Source: Micromonospora sp. MP36 (GTDB taxonomy: Bacteria > Actinomycetota > Actinomycetes > Mycobacteriales > Micromonosporaceae). Taken from it: a DNA stretch of 40,881 bases. Position 1 is the first letter of the stretch. Each line of letters opens with the position of its first letter. The stretch is from assembly GCF_008119785.1 (NCBI RefSeq), contig NZ_VSFA01000063.1, forward strand, positions 1-40,881, given 5' to 3'. The translations under genes and the position numbers were made by a program. A model generated the notes under the pieces. It was not told where the DNA came from. It did no database searches and was given only the letters and a program-made list of their open reading frames with translations. Below, in pieces: positions 1 through 8,589 of the stretch.

Positions 1-90
1 AGGCTTTTCTGAGTTCACCTCGACGGCTACCGTCCGACATGGACTGGCGCCAATGACGGCGCCGGTGGACCCATCCGGGAAGGATCAGAC

Positions 91-2757
91 ATGGTCGTTG
101 GGCAACGTCGGCGGGGTGGTGTGGGACGTGCCGCGGTCGCCGGGTTCGCGGCGCTGGTCACGGTGGCGGCGGGTGTTCCGGCATACGCGGACGATCGGCC
201 GGTCAAGCGCCCGAAGCCGGTGGCCGGGGTGCACGCCGGTCAGGCGGGGATCAAGACCTTCGCCTCTCAGGAGGCGGCGGCGCGGATGGCGCCGTACGGG
301 GCGGTGGCGGCGGGCGAGTACAGCGACGCCCTGGCCGACCTGAAGGGTCTACGCGGCACGGACTCGCGCTGGTACGAGGTGACCGACAAGGCGTACGACG
401 CCGACGACCCGAACTACCGCGACCCGGAGTTCTCCAACTCCGGCGGCGGCGCCGGGGTGGTGGCGGGCCGGGTCACCGGCCTGGCGGCCGGGAACGGCTG
501 GACGTTCGCCGGTGGCGCGAACGGGGGCGTGTTCCGCAAGAAGCTCGGCAACGGCGGGACGTGGCAGCCGATCTCCGACGGCATCCTCGCCCTGTCTACC
601 GGTGACCTCGTCTACGACGCCAAGGCCGACACGCTCTGGTACGCGACGGGTGAGGCGAACACCGGCGCTACCAGCTACGCCGGTGCCGGGGTGTACCGGC
701 TGCGAAAGGCCAGCACCGCGCGCGGCTTTTCCCAAGCGGACCGGGTCGGCGGGGATGAGCTGGAGTCGCGCAGCATCAACCAGCTGAAGTTCGACGGTGC
801 CGGGTGGGTGTATGCGGCGACCAGCCGTGGCCTGTGGCGGCACTCGACCGACCCGAAGCGGCACAGCGAACGGTGGCAGCTGCTGTTCCTGCCCAACCCC
901 GCCTCCGACACGGACATCACCAGGCCGTACGACAACATCATCAACGACGTGCTCATCCAGCCCGGCACGCACGGCAAGACCGTGCTGATCAACGCCGCGT
1001 GGCGTTCGGGCGCGGCCTACAACGGCTACTACCTGTCCACCAGTGGCGGCCAGCCGGGCAGCTTCACCCGGGTCACCCTGACCGGCGACATCAACAACGC
1101 CGACGTCGGCAACGCCGAGTTCGCCACCTCGGCCGACGGCGAACACCTCTACCTGGTGCAGTCGAGCCCGGCCGGGCTCGCCGCCGGCGCGAGCGCCCTG
1201 GCCGGTGTCTACCACTCCACCAACGGCGTGCTCGGCCCGTGGACCCGCATCGCGGACTCCGTCAAGCTGGAGAACTCCGGATCGGCGATCGGCGCCTTCA
1301 TGGATTACCCGCCGGGTGTGCAGGCCTGGTACAACAACTTCGTCGAGGTCGACGCGACCAACCCCCGGCACGTCTACGTCGGGCTCGAGGAGGTCTACGA
1401 GACCGAAGACGCCGGCGCGACGTGGAAGACGATCGGCCCGTACTGGAACTTCGGGTTCCCCTGCTACGACCCGTCGATCCCGTCGGGCGGCTGCCCGTCC
1501 ACCACGCACGCCGACCAGCACTCCATCGCCATCTCCGGCGGCACCGTCCTGGTCGGTAACGACGGCGGTGTCTACTCCCGGCCGCTCGCCCCGGCGGCCA
1601 GCAAGGAGGACTCGGCCAGGCACGCCACCGACTGGACCAACCACAACGCCACCCTGCGCACGCTGCAGTACTACTCGGTCGGCACCGGGCGTGACCCGAA
1701 CGGTCGCGGCTGGGCCGTGGCGGGCGGCCTGCAGGACAACGGCGGGTCGCTGCTGCGCGGCGGGGCGCGGAAGATGGTCAGCCCGTTCGGCGGCGACGGG
1801 GGCGACATCATCGTCAACTCGCGCAACGGCTGCCAGATCCTCGACGAGTACGTCTTCCTGGCGTTGTGGCTGACCACCAACTGCGGGCAGAGCGACGGCT
1901 CCACCAGGGCGATCTTCGACGTCACCGTGCCGGACATCAACGCCCGCTTCACCGCGCCGTTCCGCGCGATCCGCGGCTCGAAGAACGTCCGCGACGGGGC
2001 GAGCGAGCGGTGGGTGGCCGGCGGCAACTCCTTCTGGCGGCACGACCTGGCGTTCGCCTACACCCCGGCGGAGGCCGCCGCCGACGACGCCAACGGCTGG
2101 CAGCCGCTCTACACGCTGGACAGCACCGGCGCCCGGCTCATCGTCGGCATGGACGCCGTCGCCGACCCGGCCGCACCGGCGGACCCGGCCAAGGACACCT
2201 ACCTGGCGGCCTGGTGTGGCCAGGCCAACTGCAACAGCGCCGGCTTCACCCGAGGCGTGGCCACCAACTGGGGCGGCAGCTGGACCGAGCTCGACATGAC
2301 CGGCCTGCCCAACCGCTACCCCAACGCGGTGACCTTCGACCCGAACGACCCCACCAACTCCACCATCTACCTCGTGTTCAACGGCTTCAACCGGCGCTTC
2401 ATCGAGGGACCGGGCGCCGGCGTCAAGCACGTCTACCGGGGCCAGCTCACCAAGACCGCCACCGGCGTCTCGGTCGCCTGGACGGACCTGTCCGTCGGGT
2501 TCCCGGACGTGCCCGCCACGGACGTGGTCGTGGTCGGCGACAAGCTCGTCGTCGGCACCGACCTCGGCGTCCTCGTCGCCGACCGACGCGCCACCCCCGA
2601 TCGCATCACCTGGCGGCGCGTCGGCGCGAACTCCGGCGCCTCCAAGTACGCCCTGCCGCTGACCGCCGTGTTCGACCTGCACGTCAGCGGCGACGGCAAC
2701 CTCTACGCCGCCACCCACGGGCGCGGCATCTGGAAGACCCCGCTGAAGTCGCTGTAA
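91..2757 (+). CDS. Secreted BNR/sortilin-type beta-propeller protein
   Basis: The 888-residue product has an N-terminal export signal: a basic start, a hydrophobic stretch at about residues 13-30, and an Ala-Tyr-Ala cleavage-like site before Asp-Asp. The rest carries repeated glycosidase-like propeller motifs, such as a Thr-Glu-Asp-Ala-Gly-Ala-Thr-Trp Asp-box near residue 440, Gly-Asn-Asp-Gly-Gly-Val-Tyr near 490, and a closing Ala-Thr-His-Gly-Arg-Gly-Ile-Trp at the end. These resemble the BNR/Asp-box blades of xyloglucanase and sortilin-type proteins. An enzymatic role is not shown, because no catalytic residues can be assigned by eye. The start at 91 is preceded by a GGGAAGGA-like ribosome site, and a strong hairpin follows the stop. 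The gene stands alone with its own terminator. It could be a glycan-binding or glycan-cleaving protein; only export and the propeller fold are well supported. Confidence 0.85.
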   Translation: MVVGQRRRGGVGRAAVAGFAALVTVAAGVPAYADDRPVKRPKPVAGVHAGQAGIKTFASQEAAARMAPYGAVAAGEYSDALADLKGLRGTDSRWYEVTDKAYDADDPNYRDPEFSNSGGGAGVVAGRVTGLAAGNGWTFAGGANGGVFRKKLGNGGTWQPISDGILALSTGDLVYDAKADTLWYATGEANTGATSYAGAGVYRLRKASTARGFSQADRVGGDELESRSINQLKFDGAGWVYAATSRGLWRHSTDPKRHSERWQLLFLPNPASDTDITRPYDNIINDVLIQPGTHGKTVLINAAWRSGAAYNGYYLSTSGGQPGSFTRVTLTGDINNADVGNAEFATSADGEHLYLVQSSPAGLAAGASALAGVYHSTNGVLGPWTRIADSVKLENSGSAIGAFMDYPPGVQAWYNNFVEVDATNPRHVYVGLEEVYETEDAGATWKTIGPYWNFGFPCYDPSIPSGGCPSTTHADQHSIAISGGTVLVGNDGGVYSRPLAPAASKEDSARHATDWTNHNATLRTLQYYSVGTGRDPNGRGWAVAGGLQDNGGSLLRGGARKMVSPFGGDGGDIIVNSRNGCQILDEYVFLALWLTTNCGQSDGSTRAIFDVTVPDINARFTAPFRAIRGSKNVRDGASERWVAGGNSFWRHDLAFAYTPAEAAADDANGWQPLYTLDSTGARLIVGMDAVADPAAPADPAKDTYLAAWCGQANCNSAGFTRGVATNWGGSWTELDMTGLPNRYPNAVTFDPNDPTNSTIYLVFNGFNRRFIEGPGAGVKHVYRGQLTKTATGVSVAWTDLSVGFPDVPATDVVVVGDKLVVGTDLGVLVADRRATPDRITWRRVGANSGASKYALPLTAVFDLHVSGDGNLYAATHGRGIWKTPLKSL

Positions 2758-2768
2758 CGACGGCACCG

Positions 2769-2803
2769 GACAGGCCCGCCCGACCCGGTCGGGCGGGCCT
2801 GTC
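2769..2803 (+). terminator. Hairpin terminator after the propeller gene
   Basis: A perfect 16-bp inverted repeat (arms 2769-2784 and 2788-2803) with a 3-base loop begins 12 bases after the stop codon at 2757. It has no T-tract, as is usual for actinomycete terminators. It separates the propeller gene from the lipoprotein gene. Confidence 0.8.
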
Positions 2804-2844
2804 GCCACCCGGAACCGGTGCCGCGGGCGTATCGTCGAAACACC

Positions 2845-3330
2845 ATGACCCGCGCGCAGGCCCTGCTCACCGCAGCCATCGCGACGGCCGCCCTCGCCAT
2901 CGCCGGTTGTGCCGGCGACCGCGACCCGAGCAGCGGGCCTGCCTCGACCGCGGTCGCAGCCTCGGGCACCACGACCGCGTCACCCGCCGCGATAACCGCG
3001 GGCGCGGCGGCAGAGCAGGCGAGCCGGCCATCGACCCCCGGCGTCAGCGAGGCGCCCGGATCGGACAGCACGAGGAAGGCCGAGCCGACGAACCCGCCTG
3101 TCGATGACCGGACCGGCGATCTCGTCCCTGGGCGCCGGACCGTCACCGGCACTGTCGAGCGCACCGGCGAGTGGATTTTGCTCCGCACCGACAATGCCAC
3201 CTGGGCGCTGCTCGGCCGGCGGGCCGAAACCCTCCGCGCGGGCAGCACGGCGACCGTCACCGGGACTACCGCCCAGTGCCCCGCCGGCTGCCCTGCCGAT
3301 CACGCGCTGTCCGTGTACAGCGCGCGCTGA
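2845..3330 (+). CDS. Small secreted lipoprotein, function unknown
   Basis: The product has 161 residues. A short hydrophobic signal ends in a lipobox, Ile-Ala-Gly-Cys, with the lipidated Cys at about residue 22. An Ala/Ser/Thr/Pro-rich linker follows to about residue 85. The last 70 residues form a compact domain with a Val-Thr-Gly-Thr-Val-Glu pattern and two Cys close together (Cys-Pro-Ala-Gly-Cys), like a small OB-type beta-barrel; this fold guess is weak. There is no good Shine-Dalgarno site before the ATG. A TATCGT-like -10 element lies about 10 bases upstream, so the mRNA may be leaderless. I do not recognise the family. The lipobox and start are clear; a function cannot be given. Confidence 0.75.
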   Translation: MTRAQALLTAAIATAALAIAGCAGDRDPSSGPASTAVAASGTTTASPAAITAGAAAEQASRPSTPGVSEAPGSDSTRKAEPTNPPVDDRTGDLVPGRRTVTGTVERTGEWILLRTDNATWALLGRRAETLRAGSTATVTGTTAQCPAGCPADHALSVYSAR

Positions 3331-3460
3331 TCACCCTGGTTACTGGCGGAATGTCACTTCCCGCACCAAGCTCCAGACGCGGTTCACGTGAGCGGCTGAC
3401 GCCGATCACCTCATAGGGTTCTCCAAAAGATCTACCAAAGTGGATCAACGGGAGGACCAC

Positions 3461-5209
3461 GTGATCGACGGAAGTCAACGACGACGGATCCGACGCCTCG
3501 CGGCCCTGGGAGTCGGCATTCTCCTGGCCAGCCTGCTCACGCCCACCCACACCGCCCAGGCGCAACCGGATCCGGCGCCCGCGGCGGGCAAGCCGACCTT
3601 CAGCAAGCCCGCCGCCTTCGACGTCACCGCACCGCTGCGCGACGTCGCCCGCACTGCCCGGCGATCGGTGGCGCCCACGCCACCGCAGTTGCCCGAGGAA
3701 CGCGGCCCGCGGCTGAGCGACCGCGGCCACACCCCCGACGCGGCGGTCCAGGCCACGAAGCCGGCCCGCACGATCGGCGGCACCACCGCGAACTTCGAAG
3801 GCCTCAGCAACCAGGACAACTTCAACGTGCTGGGCGGCCGGGTCAACCCGCCCGACCCGGTCGGCGACGTCGGCCCGAACCACTACGTCGAGATGGTCAA
3901 CCTCGTCTTCGGCGTCTACTCCAAGACCGGCCGGCTGCTGCTCGGTCCGCTCGCGCTCGGGGATCTGTGGGCCGGCTTCCCGGTCGACGAGTGCACCGAG
4001 CACTCCGGCGATCCGGTCGTGCTCTACGACCAGCGGGCCGACCGCTGGATCCTCACCCAGTTCACCACCCGCGGCTCGGACTACCCGAACGAGCCGGCCA
4101 ACCTCTTCTACAACTGCATCGCCATCTCCACCACCGGCGACCCGACCGGCTCCTACTACCGGTACGCGTTCAACACCGGCTACAACTTCCCGGACTACCC
4201 GAAGTACGGGATCTGGGGCGACTCCTACCTGATCACAACGCGCGAGTTCGGCACCGTCGATCCGTCCGTCTACGGGATCGGGGTCTACGGCCTCGAACGG
4301 GACCGGATGATCGCCGGCGACCCGAACGCCCGGGCGGTGAGCTTCCTGCTCCAGGACGGCAAGGTTCCGTTGAACCTCATCGGCGACGGGCTGCTTCCCG
4401 CCGACGCTGACGGACCGAAGGCGCCGCCGGCCGGTTCGCCCGCGCCGATCGTCGGCACCCAGGACGACGGCGCCGGCTACGGCGCGACCTTCGACGCCGT
4501 GAACGTCTGGGAGTTCAAGGTCACGTGGAACGCGGCCCCCGCCGCCTCGATCGGGCTCAAGACCCAGCTGCCGACCGCCGGGTTCGACTCGGTCTTCCCC
4601 TGCCAGCCGACCGCTCGTGACTGCCTGCCCCAACCTGGCATCACCAACCGGGACCAGTACCTCGACGTGCTCTCGTACCGGCAGCGGCCCACCTGGCGGC
4701 TGGCCTACCGGACGTTCGGCTCGTACGAGTCCATGGTCACCAACCAGTCTGTTGAGGCGTTGCCCGGGCAGGCCGGTGTCCGCTGGTGGGAGCTGCGCCG
4801 TGACAAGCGCGGCAACTACGCCATCCACCAGGAAGGCACCTTCGCTCCCAATGACACCGTCAACCGCTGGATGGGCAGCATCGCCCAGGACCGCAAGGGC
4901 AACATCGCCCTCGGCTACAGCGTGGTCAACGGGACCGATGTCTACCCCGGCATCCGCTACACCGGCCGGCTGGTCGGTGACCGGCGCGGCGAGCTCACCC
5001 TGGGCGAGGCCACCGTTGTCAACGGCACGGCCGCGCAGACCAGCCTCAACTCGCGTTGGGGCGACTACAGCTCGATGAACGTCGACCCGGTCGATGACTG
5101 CACCTTCTGGTACGTCAACGAGTACTACACCCAGGCCGGGGCGGCTCAGGCGCCCAACGGCAACGGCTGGCAGACCCGCATCGCCAGCTTCCGCCTACCC
5201 GCCTGCTGA
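3461..5209 (+). CDS. Large secreted protein of unknown function
   Basis: The product has 582 residues. The GTG start at 3461 is chosen because GGGAGG lies 5 bases upstream; an in-frame ATG at 3440 lacks a comparable site. A signal peptide is visible (Arg-rich n-region, hydrophobic residues about 12-25, then Ala-Gln-Ala). After a Pro/Ala linker the protein has an extended domain with motifs such as Asp-Pro-Val-Gly-Asp-Val-Gly-Pro-Asn-His-Tyr near residue 130 and Trp-Gly-Asp-Tyr-Ser-Ser-Met near the end. Such motifs are common in long exported actinobacterial proteins with propeller-like folds. No catalytic signature is recognised. It is preceded by about 130 bases of non-coding DNA and followed by a strong hairpin, so it is probably monocistronic. 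Confidence 0.8.
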   Translation: MIDGSQRRRIRRLAALGVGILLASLLTPTHTAQAQPDPAPAAGKPTFSKPAAFDVTAPLRDVARTARRSVAPTPPQLPEERGPRLSDRGHTPDAAVQATKPARTIGGTTANFEGLSNQDNFNVLGGRVNPPDPVGDVGPNHYVEMVNLVFGVYSKTGRLLLGPLALGDLWAGFPVDECTEHSGDPVVLYDQRADRWILTQFTTRGSDYPNEPANLFYNCIAISTTGDPTGSYYRYAFNTGYNFPDYPKYGIWGDSYLITTREFGTVDPSVYGIGVYGLERDRMIAGDPNARAVSFLLQDGKVPLNLIGDGLLPADADGPKAPPAGSPAPIVGTQDDGAGYGATFDAVNVWEFKVTWNAAPAASIGLKTQLPTAGFDSVFPCQPTARDCLPQPGITNRDQYLDVLSYRQRPTWRLAYRTFGSYESMVTNQSVEALPGQAGVRWWELRRDKRGNYAIHQEGTFAPNDTVNRWMGSIAQDRKGNIALGYSVVNGTDVYPGIRYTGRLVGDRRGELTLGEATVVNGTAAQTSLNSRWGDYSSMNVDPVDDCTFWYVNEYYTQAGAAQAPNGNGWQTRIASFRLPAC

Positions 5210-5218
5210 CCCGGGTTC

Positions 5219-5252
5219 ATCGGGCGGGCGGCCAGCCGGCCGCCCGCCCGAT
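5219..5252 (+). terminator. Hairpin terminator after the secreted protein gene
   Basis: A 15-bp perfect inverted repeat (arms 5219-5233 and 5238-5252) with a 4-base loop starts 10 bases after the stop codon at 5209. Confidence 0.8.
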
Positions 5253-5359
5253 GCTCGGGGAAAGCTGCCGGGCGGCACCAGACAATGACAGCAGCTCGGA
5301 AACCCGACACCCTGGCTCGTTGACGGCGCCACCGCCGTGGGACTGTCGCTCCGGGAGGC

Positions 5360-5672
5360 GCGACGTGCGGTCGGCACGGGTGCTGCTCGACATCGGCCTG
5401 CACCTGCGACTGCCGATGCGGTCAGGAGACAGAGACTTGTCGACGCCGGATGCGCTGGAACTGCTGCGGAACCGCTGTCACCAGGGGGCCGTATGCGTCC
5501 GCCGAACTCGCGCGTTACCTGGGCCGGCCAGGGCAGGCGCTGGCCTACAAGGCGGGTGAGCGCGTGTGGCTGGCAGGCCTCTCGTCCTTCCCCCGGCGAC
5601 CGGCGCACATTTCATCGTCGGGCGTTGGAGCTGGGTTCGCTGGGCTTGGACCAGTTGACGGCCGCCCTTCAG
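5360..5672 (+). pseudogene. DUF885-family remnant broken by frameshifts
   Basis: Three consecutive pieces in three different frames together read like the C-terminal part of a DUF885 protein, a family with a peptidase-like HExxH fold. About 5365-5480 gives Ala-Arg-Val-Leu-Leu-Asp-Ile-Gly-Leu-His-Leu. About 5491-5575 gives Tyr-Leu-Gly-Arg-Pro-Gly-Gln-Ala followed by Tyr-Lys-Ala-Gly-Glu-Arg. About 5608-5672 gives Phe-His-Arg-Arg-Ala-Leu-Glu-Leu-Gly-Ser. The order and spacing match the family pattern as I remember it. No start codon or N-terminal region is present, and two frame changes are needed, so this is a decayed gene. Confidence 0.6.
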
Positions 5673-5796
5673 GGTGTCCGACCACTCGCGCATCGCGGTG
5701 AACAAGCCAGTGACGGCGCTTGCAGCTGCGCGTCCTTGGTATCAACACGCCGAGCGGCAACCTCGCAGGCTATGAGCGTGCGGGCTCCGTGGGGCG

Positions 5797-6060
5797 TCAG
5801 GAGCTGCAGGTGTTCAGCATGCTTTGCAGGGCGGACTTCTCCGACGACTGCAGGGTCAGACCCCCAGCTGTACTTCACGGTGATCCACATCTTGCTGTAG
5901 GTGCACCGGTACGACGACAGCGGCGGCTGCCAGGTGGACGGGTCCTGGTCCCCCTTAGCCTGGTTAACGTTGTCGGTCACGGCGATCAACTGCGGGTGGC
6001 TCAGGTCGTTGGCGAAGCTCTGCCGCCGGCTGTTGGTCCAGCACCGAGCCGACGCATTCT
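5797..6060 (-). pseudogene. C-terminal remnant of a secreted HNH endonuclease
   Basis: The minus strand encodes a block typical of the C-terminal half of exported DUF1524-type HNH nucleases: Phe-Ala-Asn-Asp-Leu, then Pro-Gln-Leu-Ile-Ala-Val-Thr-Asp-Asn-Val-Asn-Gln-Ala-Lys-Gly-Asp, then Trp-Gln-Pro-Pro. The match breaks at a run of five C on the + strand (5861-5865). Removing one base restores the family ending Glu-Lys-Ser-Ala-Leu-Gln-Ser-Met-Leu-Asn-Thr-Cys with a stop at 5797-5799. The catalytic N-terminal half is absent, so the gene is dead whether or not the one-base shift is a sequencing error. Confidence 0.7.
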
Positions 6061-6146
6061 CATGGGGCACGTTGCCCGTCACGAGCCAGGGACGACGCCG
6101 GCTGTGCGAGACAACACACCGACAGGTCATCACACACCCAACCGGT

Positions 6147-6163
6147 ACCCCGTCTACCGGGGT
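6147..6163. promoter_or_regulatory. Small dyad upstream of the epimerase gene
   Basis: ACCCCG and CGGGGT form a 6-bp inverted repeat separated by 5 bases, 24 bases before the start codon at 6187. It could be an operator for a winged-helix regulator, or just GC-rich chance. There is no other evidence. Confidence 0.25.
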
Positions 6164-6186
6164 GAGACCTGCAGAGAGGAACCGCC

Positions 6187-7113
6187 ATGAGAGTCCTGCT
6201 CGCCGGTGCCTCGGGCGCCGTCGGTACGCCCCTCACCCGCCAAGTCATCGCCGCCGGCCACCAGGTCGTCGGCATCAGCCGCAGCCAGACCAACGCCGAG
6301 CGGCTGCGCAACGCTGGAGCCGAGGCCGTGGTGGCCGACGTGATGGACCGCGAGAACCTGCTCGCCGCCGTGCGGGGCGTGCGGGCCGACGCGGTCATCC
6401 ACGAGTTGACCGCGTTGGGCACCACGAGCATGCGGGACGCGCTTCAGGGCACGAACAGCCTGCGTACCACCGGAACCGCCAACCTCCTCGTGGCCGCCCG
6501 GGCGGTCGGCGCCCACCGATTCCTCACCCAGTCGATCGTGCTCGGGTACGGCTACCGCGACCACGGCCCGCACGTGATCACCGAGAAGGACCCGTTCGCC
6601 GAACCCGTGAGCGGCAAGCTCGGAGAGGCCGTCGCGGCCATCCGCTCCACCGAGGAGCAGGTGTTCTCGGCCGACGAGATGGAGGGCATCGCGCTGCGCT
6701 ACGGGTTCTTCTACGGACAAGACAGCATGACCAACATGATCGTCAACCTGGTGCGCAAGCGCCGGTTGCCGGTGCCCTCGTCCGCTGGCTTCGCCAACTT
6801 CATCTACCTGGAGGACGCCGCCGCGGCGACCGTGGCCGCGCTGGAGAAGGGGCGCGCCGGACAGGCGTACAACATCGTCGACGACGAGCCGGTGCGCTGG
6901 GGGGATTACCTGGACACGCTCGCGGCCGAGTTCGGGGCGCGCTCGCCGTGGCGGGTCCCGAGCTGGATGCTGCGGCCCATCCCGTACGCCCACGCGATGA
7001 TGACCACCTCGATGCGCGTCTCCAACGCCAAGGCCAAGCGCGAGCTGGGCTGGGCTCCGGCGGTGCCGACCTACCGCGAGGGCATCCCGCTGGTCGCGAA
7101 GGCGAGCCGCTGA
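6187..7113 (+). CDS. NAD(P)-dependent epimerase/dehydratase-family protein
   Basis: The product has 308 residues and an extended short-chain-dehydrogenase fold. The N-terminus has the nucleotide-binding Gly-Ala-Ser-Gly-Ala-Val-Gly motif at residues 7-13. The region Tyr-Gly-Tyr-Arg-Asp near residue 118 stands where the catalytic Tyr-x-x-x-Lys would be expected, but the Tyr/Lys pair is not clear. A conserved Arg-Tyr-Gly-Phe-Phe-Tyr-Gly motif is at about residue 175 and a C-terminal Glu-Leu-Gly-Trp-Ala-Pro near 295. The family changes sugars or other small substrates with NAD(P); the substrate is unknown. The start has a GAGAGGA site 7 bases upstream. The gene faces the HxlR-like gene tail to tail. 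Confidence 0.85.
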   Translation: MRVLLAGASGAVGTPLTRQVIAAGHQVVGISRSQTNAERLRNAGAEAVVADVMDRENLLAAVRGVRADAVIHELTALGTTSMRDALQGTNSLRTTGTANLLVAARAVGAHRFLTQSIVLGYGYRDHGPHVITEKDPFAEPVSGKLGEAVAAIRSTEEQVFSADEMEGIALRYGFFYGQDSMTNMIVNLVRKRRLPVPSSAGFANFIYLEDAAAATVAALEKGRAGQAYNIVDDEPVRWGDYLDTLAAEFGARSPWRVPSWMLRPIPYAHAMMTTSMRVSNAKAKRELGWAPAVPTYREGIPLVAKASR

Positions 7114-7276
7114 GATGGGGTCATGGTTTGTGCCCGAGGGGGGATCCGATTGAAACCACTCTGGTGGCTCCACTGCGGGCTGGCGCTCGCCGCGTTGGGA
7201 TTGGGAGCGCGTCCGACGGCGGTCGTGGATGGCTTTGGGTGGCCAAGGCTGCCCAGGGGCTGGGGGCTCGTCTCGG

Positions 7277-7717
7277 TCAGGCGGCTGCGCCGGGGCCTGG
7301 CAGCGGGTCGACGTCGTTTGCGTGCATCGGTTCGCCGCAGTGGGCGCAGCGCAGGTCGACATCGCTGATCTCGCCGCAGGCGTGGTGACGGTAGAGCACT
7401 GGCGGGCCGGCCTCGCCCGCGAGCCATTTGTCTCCCCAACCGGCCATGACCATGAGCAGGTCGACCAGCTCGGCGCCCTTCTCTGTCAGGACGTACTCGT
7501 AGCGCGGTCGCCGGTCGTAGGGGCGGCGCTCGAGCACGCCCTGGTTGACGAGGTGGTTCAGCCGCTCAGTCAGGACCTTGCGCGAGATCCCGAGGTCGGC
7601 TTGGAGCTGCTCGAACCGGGTGAGCCCGACCCATACGTCACGCAGGACCAGCGGTCGGGTGTTCGCCACCGGGCAGGGCAGCGAAAACCGACGCCACCGA
7701 CGCCCACTCCGTCGCAC
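7277..7717 (-). pseudogene. HxlR-type transcription regulator, probably damaged
   Basis: The reading frame encodes a MarR/HxlR winged helix: Phe-Glu-Gln-Leu-Gln-Ala-Asp-Leu-Gly-Ile-Ser, then Leu-Thr-Glu-Arg-Leu and Gly-Val-Leu-Glu-Arg-Arg, then a C-terminal Cys-x-x-Cys-Gly-Glu-Pro tail common in the family. The conserved start, Cys-Pro-Val-Ala-Asn-Thr, is followed directly by Leu-Val-Leu-Arg-Asp. The usual 8 or so residues that include Gly-Asp-Arg-Trp of the first helix are missing, so an in-frame deletion is likely. The only plausible in-frame start is a GTG at 7717 without a ribosome site. An upstream GTG at 7798 would overlap the hydrolase gene. It may be a weak or dead regulator of the neighbouring genes. 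Confidence 0.55.
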
Positions 7718-7770
7718 TGGTCGGCACCCGGATGGCGGGGCTGCGCCCGAGCAGCGGTTGGTCAGCCCTG

Positions 7771-8589
7771 TCACGCTCGCGCGTGGCTCGTCGCCCACTC
7801 GAGCGCGTAGTCGGCCACCTGCTCCCAGCCAGGCTCGACACCGGTGAAGTGTGAGCGGTCCGGAAACTCGTAGATCTCAGTCGTCGCCTCGGAGTTGCGG
7901 TATTTCTTCGCGTTCGAGCGGATCACCGAGGGCGGCATCAGGTGGTCTTTGCCGCCCATGATGAACAACAGCGGAGCACGGTCGTCCAGGTCGTAGTCGA
8001 CCCAGGTCTCCTGGTGGCCCGGCTTCCAGTTGGCTGTCAGGCCATAGGCCCAGACCCAGCTGCCGGGCGCCGGAATGTGGAGGCGGTCGTACGCGGCGTC
8101 GGACTCCTCCCGGCTGACCGTGTTGGCGAAGGCGTAGTGGAACTGCTCCTTGGTGAATCCCACCGCGCGGTGCCGGTTGGCCGGGTTCTTGAGGACTGGG
8201 AACAGGGACTTGATCTGGGCCGGCGGGTTCACCCGGACACCCTCGGGTGGCGCCGAGTCGATCACCACGGCGGCGGCGCCCAACCCGCGGTTCACTAAGA
8301 GCTGGGTGAAGGTTCCCCCGAAGGAGTGGCCCATGATGATCGGCGGGCGGTCCAGGCTCTCGACCACCTCGCTGAGATGGTCGAGCGTTGCGGGAACGGA
8401 GGCCTCGGCGATGACCTCGGGTCTTTCCCGCAACGCCTCTACCTCGATCTCGAATCCCGGGTACGTCGGCACGAAGACCTCATGGCCCTTCGCCCGGTAG
8501 TGCTCCACCCAGCGGTCCCAGCTTCGGGCGGTCATCCAAAGCCCGTGGATCAGCACGATCGGCAGGGCATTGGTCGTCGGCTCGCTCAT
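7771..8589 (-). CDS. Alpha/beta hydrolase
   Basis: The product has 272 residues and the alpha/beta-hydrolase fold. It shows the oxyanion-side motif His-Gly-Leu-Trp near residue 15, the nucleophile elbow Gly-His-Ser-Phe-Gly-Gly near 95, a catalytic Asp in Gly-Gly-Lys-Asp-His near 215, and a His in Asp-Arg-Ser-His-Phe near 250. All three members of the Ser-Asp-His triad are therefore present. The ATG at 8589 has a GGAAAGAG-like site. The substrate is unknown; close relatives are annotated as esterases, lactonases or haloalkane-dehalogenase-like proteins. Its stop lies 53 bases before the proposed HxlR start, so the two may be co-transcribed. Confidence 0.85.
   Translation of the reverse strand: MSEPTTNALPIVLIHGLWMTARSWDRWVEHYRAKGHEVFVPTYPGFEIEVEALRERPEVIAEASVPATLDHLSEVVESLDRPPIIMGHSFGGTFTQLLVNRGLGAAAVVIDSAPPEGVRVNPPAQIKSLFPVLKNPANRHRAVGFTKEQFHYAFANTVSREESDAAYDRLHIPAPGSWVWAYGLTANWKPGHQETWVDYDLDDRAPLLFIMGGKDHLMPPSVIRSNAKKYRNSEATTEIYEFPDRSHFTGVEPGWEQVADYALEWATSHARA

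Noticed and set aside
349..2808. Long minus-strand frame across the first propeller gene
   Set aside because: It is antisense to a protein with a signal peptide and propeller motifs; its own sequence is compositionally biased without any motif.
7123..7368. Small + strand gene after the epimerase
   Set aside because: It has no ribosome site and no family likeness, and it overlaps the HxlR-like gene end.
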